Source: Sinomonas susongensis (GTDB lineage Bacteria; Actinomycetota; Actinomycetes; Actinomycetales; Micrococcaceae). From it: a stretch of DNA of 64,000 bases. The DNA lies in NCBI RefSeq assembly GCF_005877005.1, contig NZ_SSNH01000001.1, forward strand, positions 434,001 through 498,000. The letters run 5' to 3'. The position numbers and the translations under genes are program-made. The notes under the pieces were generated by a model that made no database searches, was not told the origin of the DNA, and worked only from the letters and a program-made list of their open reading frames with translations. Shown here in pieces: positions 25,416-34,143 of this stretch (position 1 is the stretch's first letter; each line of letters starts with the position of its first letter).

Positions 25416-27092
25416 ATGAGCGAAACCCCAGACAGCCCGGCCCCGGACCGCGGCCAGACGACAGATGGCGGAACGACGCCTGAGCGTTCGAGCGTCGCGC
25501 CGCACGGAGCGGAGGGTCGCCCCGGCGCCGACACCGCGCCGACAGCGCCGATCCAGGGTTCCGGCCAGCCCTCAACTTCCCAGTCCGGCCAGCCCGCGGC
25601 TTCCCAGTCGGGCCAGCCCGCGGCTTCCCAGTCGGGCCAGCCCGCGGCTTCCCAGTCGGGCCAGCCCGCGGCTTCCCAGTCCGGCCAGTACGGCCAGCCC
25701 CGTTACGGGCAGTACGGCCAGCCCGCTCAGCCCGGGCATGCGCCACAGGGCCAGTATGGGCAGCAGGGCCAGTCGCCGTACGGCCGGCCTGCCAATCCCT
25801 ACGGCCAACCGACCAGCCCCTACGGGCAGCAGTACCCCTATGGTCAGGGCCAGGGTGGCTCCTCGTTCGGCCCGCCGGCGTCAGGGCGGGCGGGCCAGCC
25901 GCGCCGTTGGGGGACTGGTGTGCTCGTCGCAGGCATGCTCGTCGCCGGACTGGTCGGCGGGGGCGTCGCAGCGAGCGGATATTCACTCCTCGCGCCGCAC
26001 GCGGCCTCCGTGAACACGACCCAGAACAGCCCGGTGATCGTCAACAACCAGAACAGCGTCAACGCGGTGACCGCGGCAGCTGCCAAGGCGTCGCCGAGCG
26101 TGGTCACGATTGGAGTCACGTCGGGGAGTTCGCAGGGGACCGGCTCCGGCGTCGTCCTCGACAACTCGGGCCACATTCTGACGAATACGCACGTCGTGAC
26201 CCTCGACGGGCAGGTTGCGAATCCGTCGATCGAGGTCCGCACGAACGACGGCAACGTCTACTCGGCGACCGTCGTCGGGACGGACCCGCTCTCGGACCTT
26301 GCCGTGATCCAGATCAAGGGGGCCAACCTGACTCCGATCACGGTGGGCGACTCGAGCAAGATCAACGTCGGTGACACCGTGATTGCGATCGGTGCCCCGC
26401 TCGGTCTCGAGAACACCGTGACGGACGGCATCGTCTCGACGCTCAACCGCACCATCTCGGTCGCCTCGTCGGCCGCTCCCCAGGGCGGAGACCAGCAGCA
26501 GGGCCAGGGCGGCCAGGGCTTCCAGTTCGCGCCGCCGTACGGCCAGTCCCAGCAGTCGCAGGCTCAGAGCTCGATCAGCATCAACGTGATCCAGACCGAT
26601 GCCGCGATCAACCCGGGCAACTCCGGCGGTGCCCTGCTCAACACGAACGGTGAACTGGTCGGCATCAACGTCGCGATCGCCTCGACCGGCAGCAGCACGA
26701 GCAGCACGAGCCAGAGCGGCAACATCGGGGTCGGCTTCAGCATCCCGATCGACTACGCGAAGCGGATCGCCCAGGAGATCATCTCCAGCGGCAAGGCCAC
26801 CCACGGCCAGCTCGGGGTCTCGGTCCAGCCCGCGGCGCCGAACGGCAACTCGAACTCGACGTTCTCCGTCGGGGCGCAGGTCGCCCAGGTGACCAGCGGT
26901 TCCCCGGCGGACAAGGCCGGCATCAAGGCAGGTGACGTGATCACCCACTTCGGAGACTTCGCCATCGAGGATGCGAGCGGGCTCACCGCCGCGGTCCGTG
27001 AACAGGCGCCCGGCTCGACCGTGAAGGTCACCTTGAACCGCAACGGCCAGAGCATGAGCGTCGACGTGACAGTCGGCACCGCGTCGTCCTGA
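25416..27092 (+). CDS. HtrA/DegP-type trypsin-like serine protease with PDZ domain
   Basis: This 558-residue membrane-anchored protease probably degrades misfolded proteins outside the cytoplasmic membrane. The first 160 residues form a Gln/Gly/Pro/Tyr-rich cytoplasmic tail containing tandem SGQPAASQ repeats. One membrane helix (VLVAGMLVAGLVGGGVAASG) follows. The protease domain has His in ILTNTHVV (about 258), Asp in PLSDLAVIQ (about 293) and Ser in INPGNSGGAL (about 403). A single PDZ domain starts at GQLGVSVQPA. The second of two in-frame ATGs (25416) has AAAGGA 8 bases upstream and is preferred over 25407. A strong terminator follows. Organisation matches PepD/HtrB-type proteins of Actinomycetota. 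Confidence 0.93.
   Translation: MSETPDSPAPDRGQTTDGGTTPERSSVAPHGAEGRPGADTAPTAPIQGSGQPSTSQSGQPAASQSGQPAASQSGQPAASQSGQPAASQSGQYGQPRYGQYGQPAQPGHAPQGQYGQQGQSPYGRPANPYGQPTSPYGQQYPYGQGQGGSSFGPPASGRAGQPRRWGTGVLVAGMLVAGLVGGGVAASGYSLLAPHAASVNTTQNSPVIVNNQNSVNAVTAAAAKASPSVVTIGVTSGSSQGTGSGVVLDNSGHILTNTHVVTLDGQVANPSIEVRTNDGNVYSATVVGTDPLSDLAVIQIKGANLTPITVGDSSKINVGDTVIAIGAPLGLENTVTDGIVSTLNRTISVASSAAPQGGDQQQGQGGQGFQFAPPYGQSQQSQAQSSISINVIQTDAAINPGNSGGALLNTNGELVGINVAIASTGSSTSSTSQSGNIGVGFSIPIDYAKRIAQEIISSGKATHGQLGVSVQPAAPNGNSNSTFSVGAQVAQVTSGSPADKAGIKAGDVITHFGDFAIEDASGLTAAVREQAPGSTVKVTLNRNGQSMSVDVTVGTASS
25557..25688 (+). repeat. 24-bp in-frame tandem repeat
   Basis: Four near-perfect 24-bp units (25581-25676), flanked by degenerate ones, encode the octapeptide QSGQPAAS in the cytoplasmic tail of the HtrA-type protease. 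Units differ at one synonymous base, which points to recent expansion by slippage. Confidence 0.9.
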
Positions 27093-27428
27093 CCGACCCG
27101 AGACCCGTGATCCGGGCCTCTTGACCTCGTACCGCCGAGGGCCCCGCCCGCTTTCCTCTCCAGAGGAACGCGGGCGGGGCCTTCTTCCTGCCGGAGGTGC
27201 CAAACCGCGTCGATACATTTCGTCGCTTCATGACATTTCATGGCGTTCCGTGACGATTCGCCGCTGTCGGGCCCGGCGCCATGCCCCTCGCGCGCCAGTG
27301 CCAGCGCGTATGGTTAGCTAAGGTTCCCGGAGCGCGGTGCGCGCCGGGTTCACGCGCGGTTTCACCGCGGTACCAGCGCCACCGAGCGCCACCACCGACG
27401 GACGCAACACTACGGAAGGTCCTCAACC
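27093..27428. other. Intergenic region between htrA-type gene and etfB
   Basis: These 336 bases contain the terminator of the protease gene (27140-27187) and the control region of the etf genes. Two copies of ACATTTCRT lie 18 bases apart (27215-27223 and 27233-27241). A possible -10, TATGGT (27309-27314), lies 115 bases before the etfB start. I see no gene in it. Confidence 0.4.
27140..27187 (+). terminator. Rho-independent terminator of htrA-type gene
   Basis: GGCCCCGCCCGC (27140-27151) pairs perfectly over 12 bp with GCGGGCGGGGCC (27170-27181), followed by the T-rich stretch TTCTTCC. Confidence 0.85.
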
Positions 27429-28229
27429 GTGGGAGACACCCTCAAAATCGTCGTGCTCGTCAAGCACGTCCCTGACGCGCAGTTCGACCGTCACATCGGG
27501 CCGGACCGGACGCTCGAGCGATCGGAGAGCATCCTGTCGGAGCTTGACGAGTACGCGCTCGAAGCCGCCCTCCAGCTGAGTGAGGCCCGCGGCGGAGAGA
27601 AGGCAGGCAATCAGGTCATAGCCCTCACGATGGGAGCGTCGGACGCGGCCAACGCCCTCAAGAAGGCGCTCCAGATCGGCGCGTCTTCCGCGGTTCACGT
27701 GACGGACGACGCCTTGGCCGGCTCGGATGCATGGGCAACGTCGCTCGTGCTCGCCGCGGCGGTCCGCGCAGTCGGCGACGTCGACCTCGTGCTCACCGGC
27801 ATGGCCTCGACCGATGGCGAAACCTCGCTCGTACCCGCCCAGCTGGCGGAGCGGCTCGGCTTTCCCCAGCTGACGTTCGCGTCCAGCCTCGACGTCGCGG
27901 GGCGCACCGTCGTCATCCGCCGTGACGGCGGAACCACCTCGGACACCGTCGAGGCGGACCTTCCGGCCGTCGTGTCCGTCACGGACCAGATCAACGAGCC
28001 GCGCTATCCCAACTTCAAGGGCATCCTCGCCGCGAAGAAGAAGAAGATCGCGACATTCAGCCTCGCGGACCTCGGTGTCGACCCAGGACAGGTCGGCTCC
28101 GCGGGCTCGCTCACCCACGTTGAGCAGGCCGAGCCGCGCCCCGCGCGAGTTGCGGGGACCATCATCACGGACGAGGGCGACGCCGGCGTCAAGCTCGTCG
28201 ACTTCCTGGCCGCCCAGAAGCTCGTCTAG
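27429..28229 (+). CDS. etfB: Electron transfer flavoprotein subunit beta (FixA)
   Basis: This 266-residue protein is the beta subunit of the heterodimeric flavoprotein that passes electrons from acyl-CoA dehydrogenases and similar enzymes to the quinone pool. It opens with KIVVLVKHVPDAQF and contains NPLDE-like context in LSELDEYALEAALQL. The ETF-beta signature region VVSVTDQINEPRYPNFKGI is typical, and basic residues follow (AKKKKIATF). GTG at 27429 is preceded by GGAAGG. The alpha subunit gene follows after a 14-base gap. Equivalent to Rv3029c. Confidence 0.95.
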   Translation: MGDTLKIVVLVKHVPDAQFDRHIGPDRTLERSESILSELDEYALEAALQLSEARGGEKAGNQVIALTMGASDAANALKKALQIGASSAVHVTDDALAGSDAWATSLVLAAAVRAVGDVDLVLTGMASTDGETSLVPAQLAERLGFPQLTFASSLDVAGRTVVIRRDGGTTSDTVEADLPAVVSVTDQINEPRYPNFKGILAAKKKKIATFSLADLGVDPGQVGSAGSLTHVEQAEPRPARVAGTIITDEGDAGVKLVDFLAAQKLV

Positions 28230-28243
28230 CGGGAGAGATGACC

Positions 28244-29200
28244 ATGACTGCAACCCTCGTCTACCTCGACGCCGTTCCGGCCGAAGGCCTCCGGAGGCCA
28301 CAGCTCGAGCTGCTCGCGGCGGGTCGCGCGCTCGGCCCGATCTCCGCCGCTGTCGGCGCACAGCCCAGCGACGCCGTCGTCCGTGAGCTCGGCGAACAGG
28401 GCGTGGACGCCGTCTACACGCCCGGGGAGACGGACCTCTCGGGGTTCCTCGTCGCCCCGCAGGCCGCGTGGCTTGCCGCGGTTGCCGCCGTAGCCCAGCC
28501 AGGCGCCGTCATCCTCGACAACTCTCTTGAGTGCAAGGAGATCGCGGGCCGCCTCGGCGTGCGGTTGGATGCCGGGGTCATCACGGACGTCGTCGCGCTC
28601 GAGGCAGACGGCACGGCACACAAGTCCGTCCTCGCGGGTTCCTATGAGGTCCGCGCGAAGGCCACGAGCCCGGTCGCCGTCTTCACCGTCAAGCCTGGGG
28701 CGGCCGATGCTGCTCCCGCATCTGCCGCCGGTTCGCCGAGCGTGCAGACGGTGGCGGTTCCGGAGGACGCGTTCGCGCGAGCCGGGCGCATCACCGAGCG
28801 GACAGACCGCCCGCGGACGGGGCGCCCCGAGCTCACGGAGGCAACCATCGTTGTGGCGGGCGGGCGCGGAACCGACGGCGATTTCGGTCCCGTCGAGGAG
28901 CTCGCCGACGCCCTCGGCGCGGCCGTGGGCGCGTCCCGCGCCGCGACCGACGCCGGCTGGATCAGCCACGACCTCCAGGTCGGCCAGACCGGCAAGACGG
29001 TTTCCCCCCAGCTCTACATCTCGGCGGGGATCTCGGGTGCCATCCAGCAGAAGGCCGGCATGCAGACCGCGAAGGTCATCGTGGCCGTGAATTCCGATCC
29101 CGAGTCGCCCATCTTCGAGATCGCCGACTTCGGGGTCGTCGGCGACCTCTTCAAGGTCCTCCCGCAGGCGACCGAAGAGATCAAGCGGCGTCGGGCCTAG
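28244..29200 (+). CDS. etfA: Electron transfer flavoprotein subunit alpha (FixB)
   Basis: This 318-residue subunit carries FAD. The conserved C-terminal FAD-binding segment is visible: VGQTGKTVSPQLYISAGISG, then AIQQKAGMQ and VAVNSDPESPIFEIADFGVV. The N-terminal domain starts TATLVYLDAVP. Two in-frame ATGs are 6 bases apart; 28244 is preferred because GGAG lies 8 bases upstream of it, while 28238 would be only 2 bases from the same element. It forms an operon with etfB, and the stop codon shares one base with the following GTG. Confidence 0.95.
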   Translation: MTATLVYLDAVPAEGLRRPQLELLAAGRALGPISAAVGAQPSDAVVRELGEQGVDAVYTPGETDLSGFLVAPQAAWLAAVAAVAQPGAVILDNSLECKEIAGRLGVRLDAGVITDVVALEADGTAHKSVLAGSYEVRAKATSPVAVFTVKPGAADAAPASAAGSPSVQTVAVPEDAFARAGRITERTDRPRTGRPELTEATIVVAGGRGTDGDFGPVEELADALGAAVGASRAATDAGWISHDLQVGQTGKTVSPQLYISAGISGAIQQKAGMQTAKVIVAVNSDPESPIFEIADFGVVGDLFKVLPQATEEIKRRRA

Positions 29201-29961
29201 TGGCGGCCGCCCGGGAAGGAGCGCCCGGACAGGGCGCCCGACGCGTCCTGGCCTTCGGCGCTCATCCTGACGACCTCGACTTCGGGGTGGCCGGCACCGT
29301 CTCGGCTTGGGTCGCCCAAGGCGTCGAGGTGCACTACTGCGTCATGACCGACGGCGACGCGGGCGGCTTCGACCCGGCTCACCGCGCTCAGATCGTCGCC
29401 ATGCGGCGAGAGGAGCAGCGCGCCGCGGCCGCCCGTGTCGGGGTCAGGGAGGTCCATTTCCTCGGGTACCGAGACGGCTATCTCGAGCCCACGCACGAGG
29501 TGCAGCGCGACGTCGTCCGGCTCATCCGGACGGTGCGGCCCGACGTCGTCCTCGCCATGCACCCGGAGCGCAACTGGTCGAGTCTCCAGATGTCGCATCC
29601 GGATCACCTGGCGTGCGGCGAAGCCGTCACTCGCGCTGTCTATCCCGCGACCGAGAATCCCTACGCCTACCCAGAGCTCGAGGAGTCGGGCCTGGCGGCC
29701 TACAGGGTCCCGTGGCTGTGGCTCTACGCCGCTCCTGAGGAGCGCGTCAACCATGCCGTGGACGTGACGGTCCACGTCGAGGCGAAGCTCGAGGCGATCC
29801 GGGTGCACCTGAGCCAGCACCCGGACATCGCCGCGACGGAGCGCTTCGTCCGGGCACGGCTCCGGGCCACGGCGGCGGCGCACGGACTGGGTGGTGAGGC
29901 GTCGGCCGAGGCCTTCCACGTCGTCGCGGTCAACTCGCCGGAGACGATCGCCGGCTTCTGA
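29200..29961 (+). CDS. PIG-L (LmbE-like) family deacetylase
   Basis: This 253-residue zinc-dependent N-acetylglucosaminyl deacetylase-type protein has the metal motif AHPDD (residues 21-25) and the downstream SHPDHLACG, giving the HxxH pair. Family members include MshB and Mca of mycothiol metabolism, but nothing in the neighbourhood identifies the substrate. GTG at 29200 overlaps the etfA stop by one base (TAGTG), so it is translated from the etf mRNA. Length is slightly below MshB. A role in thiol or sugar conjugate turnover is only an inference. Confidence 0.85.
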   Translation: MAAAREGAPGQGARRVLAFGAHPDDLDFGVAGTVSAWVAQGVEVHYCVMTDGDAGGFDPAHRAQIVAMRREEQRAAAARVGVREVHFLGYRDGYLEPTHEVQRDVVRLIRTVRPDVVLAMHPERNWSSLQMSHPDHLACGEAVTRAVYPATENPYAYPELEESGLAAYRVPWLWLYAAPEERVNHAVDVTVHVEAKLEAIRVHLSQHPDIAATERFVRARLRATAAAHGLGGEASAEAFHVVAVNSPETIAGF

Positions 29962-30026
29962 GCCCCCGCTTCTGAGCCCCGGGCCGACGCAGCAGCGTCG
30001 CGAACCGGTCTTGGCGCGAGAGCCGG

Positions 30027-30494
30027 CTAGACCTGCGCGCCGGCGTAGCCGTTCTGCCGCCACGCCTCGTACACTGCGATCGACGCGGAGTTCGCGAGGT
30101 TCAGCGACCGCCGCGCGGGGAGCATGGGCAGCCTGACGCGGGCAGTGACCCGCGGGTCCGCGAGGACGCCCTCGGGGAGGCCCACGGATTCGGGGCCGAA
30201 GAACAGGACGTCGCCGGGCGCGTAGGCGATTTCGGCGAAGGGCGTGTCCCCGTGCGAGGTGAAGGCGAAGACCCGCGCGGGCAGGAGGGCGGCGAAGGCG
30301 TCCTCGAGGGTCTTGTGCACCGTGACCACGGCGAGGTCGTGGTAGTCGAGTCCTGCACGCCGCAGCTTCGTGTCCTCGAAGTCGAACCCGAGCGGCTCGA
30401 CGAGGTGGAGCTGGGATCCGGTCACCGCTGCGAGACGGATGGCGTTGCCGGTGTTGCCCGGGATCTCGGGCGTGTAGAAAAGGATGCGGAACAC
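30027..30494 (-). CDS. trmL: tRNA (cytidine/uridine 34-2'-O)-methyltransferase TrmL
   Basis: This 155-residue SPOUT (SpoU) methyltransferase methylates the wobble ribose in some leucine tRNAs using SAM. It starts VFRILFYTPEIPGNTGNAIR, carries LFFGPESVGLPEG and ends with PMLPARRSLNLANSASIAVY, the knot motifs of TrmL. GTG at 30494 is chosen because a TAGGAT -10 box ends 7 bases before it, and the family normally begins with this very segment. ATG at 30503 lies inside the predicted promoter. It is convergent with the PIG-L gene and lies downstream of the J-domain gene. Confidence 0.92.
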   Translation of the reverse strand: MFRILFYTPEIPGNTGNAIRLAAVTGSQLHLVEPLGFDFEDTKLRRAGLDYHDLAVVTVHKTLEDAFAALLPARVFAFTSHGDTPFAEIAYAPGDVLFFGPESVGLPEGVLADPRVTARVRLPMLPARRSLNLANSASIAVYEAWRQNGYAGAQV

Positions 30495-30501
30495 GCCCTC
30501 C

Positions 30502-30507
30502 ATCCTA
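30502..30507 (-). promoter_or_regulatory. -10 box of leaderless trmL mRNA
   Basis: TAGGAT on the minus strand, then GGAGGGC (7 bases) and GTG at 30494. Confidence 0.55.
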
Positions 30508-30525
30508 GGCTCCGCTGGTTCTCAC

Positions 30526-31497
30526 CTAGTGCAGGCCGGTGAGCAGCCGGGCGAGTGCCGGCACGTACACGACGTTCGGCTGCGGCCCGGACGCGAGGAA
30601 GAACTTGAGCTCGCGCACGAACTTGGAGGCATTGAGCGGCTCGATCCCGCCCTCGGCGTTCCGGTGCGCGTCGATGACCGGCTGGTGGATGCTGGGGTCG
30701 CGGGTCTGGACGAGCACGAAGCCGTGCACGTTGAGCTCGGGGAAGACCTCCTGGAAGTACCGCACCTGGCCTGCGAGCAGCGGGGGAGCGGCCGCACGAC
30801 CTCCTTGGAGGAGGTGAGTGCCGTCCCACGCGTAGTTCCCGGCCGGGACGAGCATCGAGTCGACGAGTGCCAGCCGGTACCCCGCGAGGACTGCGTGGGC
30901 CACATAGGAGCTCCCGTCGGGTGAGCGGAGGCCGTTGACCAGGCGGGCGGAGGGGATCTCGGCCAGGATGTTCCGCCGGATGAGGGCGGCTGTCCGCTGC
31001 TCTCGCTCGATCCGGGCGCCCGCACCGAAGATCCCGCGCCGGCGCGGCTCGCCGTGCTCCGGGCGCCGGGCGAGGTCGCGAGGGAGCAGCGGGGAGGCCC
31101 CCTCGGAGAACGGCGGCTCGTACACCGCGGGTTCACCGGCCAGATTCCGCTGGGGTCGGCCTCCGGGAGACCGACGGTGGGCGGCGAAGCCTGAGGCGGC
31201 ATACGACGGCGGGCGCGCGCCGCCGTCGGCCGTCCCACCCGGGCCGGCACTCCAGGCCCCGGCCGCGGGCTCCTGCTGGGGCGACGCCGCGAAGTAGCTC
31301 CGGTTGTACGAATCCCGTCGCTGGGGATCGGACAGCACCTCGTAGGCGAGGGTGACCCGCCGGAAGTCCGCTGGGTCGCCGCCGTGATCGGGATGGTGGA
31401 TGCGCGCTGCGCGGCGGTAGGCGGCCTTGATCTCCTGGAGGGAAGCCGTCACTGGGACGCCAAGCACCTCGTAGTGGGAGGGCAGGCCAGACGTCAT
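30526..31497 (-). CDS. J-domain protein with C-terminal NERD-like region
   Basis: This 323-residue protein has an N-terminal J domain (HYEVLGVPVTASLQEIKAAY, then the HPD tripeptide in IHHPDHGGD), so it can stimulate a DnaK ATPase. It lacks the Gly/Phe and zinc-finger regions of DnaJ. After a Pro/Gly-rich linker comes a charged helix (IEREQRTAALIRRNIL) and a region of about 150 residues with alternating strands (SYVAHAVLAGYRLALVDSML, then VHGFVLVQTRD). This resembles the nuclease-related NERD/restriction-endonuclease-like fold, but I see no complete D-ExK set. ATG at 31497 follows a TAGGAT -10 by 6 bases. Confidence 0.75.
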   Translation of the reverse strand: MTSGLPSHYEVLGVPVTASLQEIKAAYRRAARIHHPDHGGDPADFRRVTLAYEVLSDPQRRDSYNRSYFAASPQQEPAAGAWSAGPGGTADGGARPPSYAASGFAAHRRSPGGRPQRNLAGEPAVYEPPFSEGASPLLPRDLARRPEHGEPRRRGIFGAGARIEREQRTAALIRRNILAEIPSARLVNGLRSPDGSSYVAHAVLAGYRLALVDSMLVPAGNYAWDGTHLLQGGRAAAPPLLAGQVRYFQEVFPELNVHGFVLVQTRDPSIHQPVIDAHRNAEGGIEPLNASKFVRELKFFLASGPQPNVVYVPALARLLTGLH

Positions 31498-31503
31498 GGC
31501 TCA

Positions 31504-31509
31504 ATCCTA
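31504..31509 (-). promoter_or_regulatory. -10 box of leaderless J-domain mRNA
   Basis: TAGGAT on the minus strand, 6 bases, then ATG at 31497. It faces the cysteine desulfurase -10 across 43 bases. Confidence 0.5.
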
Positions 31510-31552
31510 GGCGGCGCTCGGGTTCCCGCCGTTCGAGGGCCCCACGGAGGCC

Positions 31553-31558
31553 TACAGT
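31553..31558 (+). promoter_or_regulatory. -10 box of leaderless cysteine desulfurase mRNA
   Basis: TACAGT, 6 bases, then GTG at 31565. The ATG at 31562 would lie only 3 bases from the box. Confidence 0.5.
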
Positions 31559-31564
31559 GGAATG

Positions 31565-32773
31565 GTGTCCGTGTATCTCGACCACGCCGCCACCACTCCC
31601 GTGACGCCCCACGCGCTTGCGGCGTTCACCCAGCAGGCCGCCCAGGGAGGCAATCCCTCGTCGCTCCATGCTGCCGGCCAGCGCGCACGCCGGGCGCTCG
31701 AGGACGCGCGCGAATCGCTCGCGGCGACGCTTGGTGCCCATCCTTCCGAGGTGGTCTTCACGTCGGGCGGCACGGAGGCCGACAATCTGGCGGTCAAGGG
31801 GCTCTACTGGGCGCGCCGGGACACGGATCAGGGGCGCAGGCGCATTCTGTGCTCGAGCGTCGAGCATCACGCGGTCATGGACACGGTCGAATGGCTCGAG
31901 CGGCATGAGGGCGCCGAGGCAGTCTGGCTGCCTTGCGACGCGGCAGGCATCACGGACGTCGAGGCAGTGCGGGCGGAGCTCGAACGCGACCCAGAGAGCG
32001 TCGCCCTCATCACCGTCATGTGGGCGAACAACGAGGTGGGCACGCTCCAGCCGGTGGCCGAGATCGCGGCCCTCGCGGCCGAACACGGTGTTCCCATGCA
32101 CTCGGACGCAGTCCAGGCCTTCGGACACGTGCCGGTCGACTTCGCCTCGTCGGGGCTCGCGACGATGGCAGTGAGCGGGCACAAGGTCGGCGCACCGGTG
32201 GGGGTCGGCGCCCTCGTTGTCCGCCGCGACGCGACAGTCACCCCGGTCCAGCACGGCGGCGGCCAGCAGCGCGGCCTCCGTTCCGGGACCCTCGACGCTG
32301 CGGGCGCCGCAGCGTTCGCCGCCGCGGCCGCCGACGCCGTCGGACGCCTCGGGGAGGAGGCGCCGCGCCTCGCCGCGCTCCGCGACCGGCTCGTCGAAGG
32401 CGTCCTTGCGGCCGTTCCGGACGCCCGCCTGAGCGGCCCGGCCGACCCGGCCCTCCGGTTGCCCGGCATCGCCCACTTCACGTTCCCCGGGTGCGAAGGC
32501 GATTCCCTCCTCTTCCTCCTCGACATGATGGGCGTCGAAGCGTCCACGGGCTCGGCGTGCACTGCGGGCGTGCCGAGGCCCTCGCACGTCCTCCTGTCGA
32601 TGGGTCTGAGCGAGACTGAGGCGCGGGGTGCGCAGCGATTCAGCCTCGGCTGGTCCTCTGGAGAGGACGACGTCGAGGGGCTCGTGAACGTCATCGGCAG
32701 TGCCTTTCGTCAGGCGCGCCAGGCCGGGATGGCCGGGCATGAGAGCGTCATCAGGACGGCGTCGACGCGCTAG
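31565..32773 (+). CDS. Cysteine desulfurase (IscS/NifS-like)
   Basis: This PLP enzyme of about 402 residues removes sulfur from cysteine as a persulfide. The N terminus SVYLDHAATTPV is the family opening. The PLP lysine lies in AVSGHKVGAPVGVGALVV and the persulfide cysteine in STGSACTAGVPRPSHVLLSMG. The gene directly upstream of mnmA suggests its main job is sulfur for tRNA 2-thiouridine, the arrangement of Rv3025c-Rv3024c. The GTG at 31565 fits the leaderless promoter; ATG at 31562 adds one residue. No iscU or other cluster-assembly genes are adjacent. Confidence 0.94.
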   Translation: MSVYLDHAATTPVTPHALAAFTQQAAQGGNPSSLHAAGQRARRALEDARESLAATLGAHPSEVVFTSGGTEADNLAVKGLYWARRDTDQGRRRILCSSVEHHAVMDTVEWLERHEGAEAVWLPCDAAGITDVEAVRAELERDPESVALITVMWANNEVGTLQPVAEIAALAAEHGVPMHSDAVQAFGHVPVDFASSGLATMAVSGHKVGAPVGVGALVVRRDATVTPVQHGGGQQRGLRSGTLDAAGAAAFAAAAADAVGRLGEEAPRLAALRDRLVEGVLAAVPDARLSGPADPALRLPGIAHFTFPGCEGDSLLFLLDMMGVEASTGSACTAGVPRPSHVLLSMGLSETEARGAQRFSLGWSSGEDDVEGLVNVIGSAFRQARQAGMAGHESVIRTASTR

Positions 32774-32833
32774 GGGGACGCCTTGGGTTGGCAAGCCTCG
32801 GCACCTCGCGATCCTGCGGCCAGAGGCCGCCGC

Positions 32834-32839
32834 TAGAAT
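32834..32839 (+). promoter_or_regulatory. -10 box of leaderless mnmA mRNA
   Basis: TAGAAT, then GGTGGG (6 bases) and GTG at 32846. mnmA can thus be transcribed apart from the desulfurase gene. Confidence 0.5.
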
Positions 32840-32845
32840 GGTGGG

Positions 32846-33994
32846 GTGCGAGTTCTGGCAGCCATGAGCGGGGGAGTGGATTCGGCCGTCGCCGCGGCCC
32901 GCGCTGTGGAGGCGGGGCACGACGTCGTCGGGGTTCACCTTGCCCTCTCCCGGATGCCCGGCACGCTGCGGACGGGAAGCCGCGGCTGCTGCACGATCGA
33001 GGATTCGAACGACGCGTGGCGGGCGTGCGACAGGCTCGGGATCCCGTTCTACGTGTGGGATTTCTCGGAGCGGTTCAAGGCGGACGTGGTCGATGACTTC
33101 GTCGCGGAATACGCGGCGGGGCGCACACCTAACCCCTGCATGCGCTGCAACGAGCGGATCAAGTTCGCGGCCCTCCTCGAGAAGGCGCTCGCACTGGGCT
33201 TCGATGCCGTCTGCACCGGCCACTACGCCAAGGTGGTCCGCGACGCTGCGGGCAACCCGGAGCTCCACCGGGCGGCCGACTGGGCGAAGGACCAGTCCTA
33301 CGTCCTGGGGGTCCTGACCCGGGAGCAGCTCGAGCACTGCCTCTTCCCCCTCGCCGACACGCCCTCGAAGGCCGAGGTCCGCGCGGAGGCGGAGCGGCGA
33401 GGGCTCTCCGTCGCCAAGAAGCCGGACAGCCACGACATCTGCTTCATCTCGGACGGCGACACCCGCGGATGGCTCGCCGACAAGATCGAGATGACCCCGG
33501 GCGACATCCTGGACGAGACCGGGCAGAAGGTCGGCGAGCACGGCGGCGCGAATGCCTTCACCGTGGGGCAGCGCCGTGGTCTCCGGCTGGGGCGTCCCGC
33601 CCCTGACGGCAAGCCGAGGTTCGTCCTCGAGGTCCGGCCGAAGGACAACACGGTTGTCGTGGGTCCGGAGCAGCTCCTTGCGGTCGACGAGATCCGCGGA
33701 ATCCGCATTTCCTGGGCCGGCGCTCCGCTTGCTGAAGCCGCATCGGGTGAGGAGTTCGCGTGCACGGCGCAGGTGCGCGCACACGGCGACGCACTTCCCG
33801 CGAGGGCGCGCGTGGTGCATCGCGAGGGAGCGCAGGGCCATGAGGGGGCCGACGACGGCGAGCTCGTCGTCACGCTCGACGAGCCGCTTCGCGGGGTCGC
33901 GCCGGGGCAGACGGTCGTGCTGTACCAGGGGACCCGGGTGCTGGGGCAGGCGACCATCGATTCCGCACGCTCCCTGGCCCGTCCCTCTCTCTGA
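32846..33994 (+). CDS. mnmA: tRNA-specific 2-thiouridylase MnmA
   Basis: This 382-residue enzyme thiolates U34 of Lys, Glu and Gln tRNAs with sulfur relayed from the desulfurase. The PP-loop ATP motif is [12 protein letters not shown] near the N terminus. The two catalytic cysteines are in [14 protein letters not shown] and [10 protein letters not shown]. The central GHYAKVV and the substrate loop [12 protein letters not shown] are family hallmarks. A beta-barrel C-terminal domain completes the normal length. GTG at 32846 follows the TAGAAT box by 6 bases. Confidence 0.96.
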   Translation: MRVLAAMSGGVDSAVAAARAVEAGHDVVGVHLALSRMPGTLRTGSRGCCTIEDSNDAWRACDRLGIPFYVWDFSERFKADVVDDFVAEYAAGRTPNPCMRCNERIKFAALLEKALALGFDAVCTGHYAKVVRDAAGNPELHRAADWAKDQSYVLGVLTREQLEHCLFPLADTPSKAEVRAEAERRGLSVAKKPDSHDICFISDGDTRGWLADKIEMTPGDILDETGQKVGEHGGANAFTVGQRRGLRLGRPAPDGKPRFVLEVRPKDNTVVVGPEQLLAVDEIRGIRISWAGAPLAEAASGEEFACTAQVRAHGDALPARARVVHREGAQGHEGADDGELVVTLDEPLRGVAPGQTVVLYQGTRVLGQATIDSARSLARPSL

Positions 33995-34039
33995 TCCTCG
34001 CGAAGCCCACCGCGGCAGCCTGGGGTCTTCAAGCGAGGC

Positions 34040-34067
34040 TTTCACATCTTCGAAAACGTGATTGAAT
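34040..34067 (+). promoter_or_regulatory. Candidate promoter of the peptide transporter operon
   Basis: TTTCAC (34040-34045), a 16-base spacer and TTGAAT (34062-34067) lie about 77 bases before the lipoprotein start. Both hexamers are imperfect. Confidence 0.3.
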
Positions 34068-34143
34068 GCTGTGTGCACCCGGCTGTGCGCTGCATCACAC
34101 GTGGCGCGAGCCCAGAACTTCGAAGAGAAGGTCACCAAACCCC

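Noticed and set aside
25581-25676. Regularly repeated 24-bp units that could be taken for a CRISPR-like array
   Set aside because: There are no spacers; units are contiguous, in frame and encode a protein repeat.
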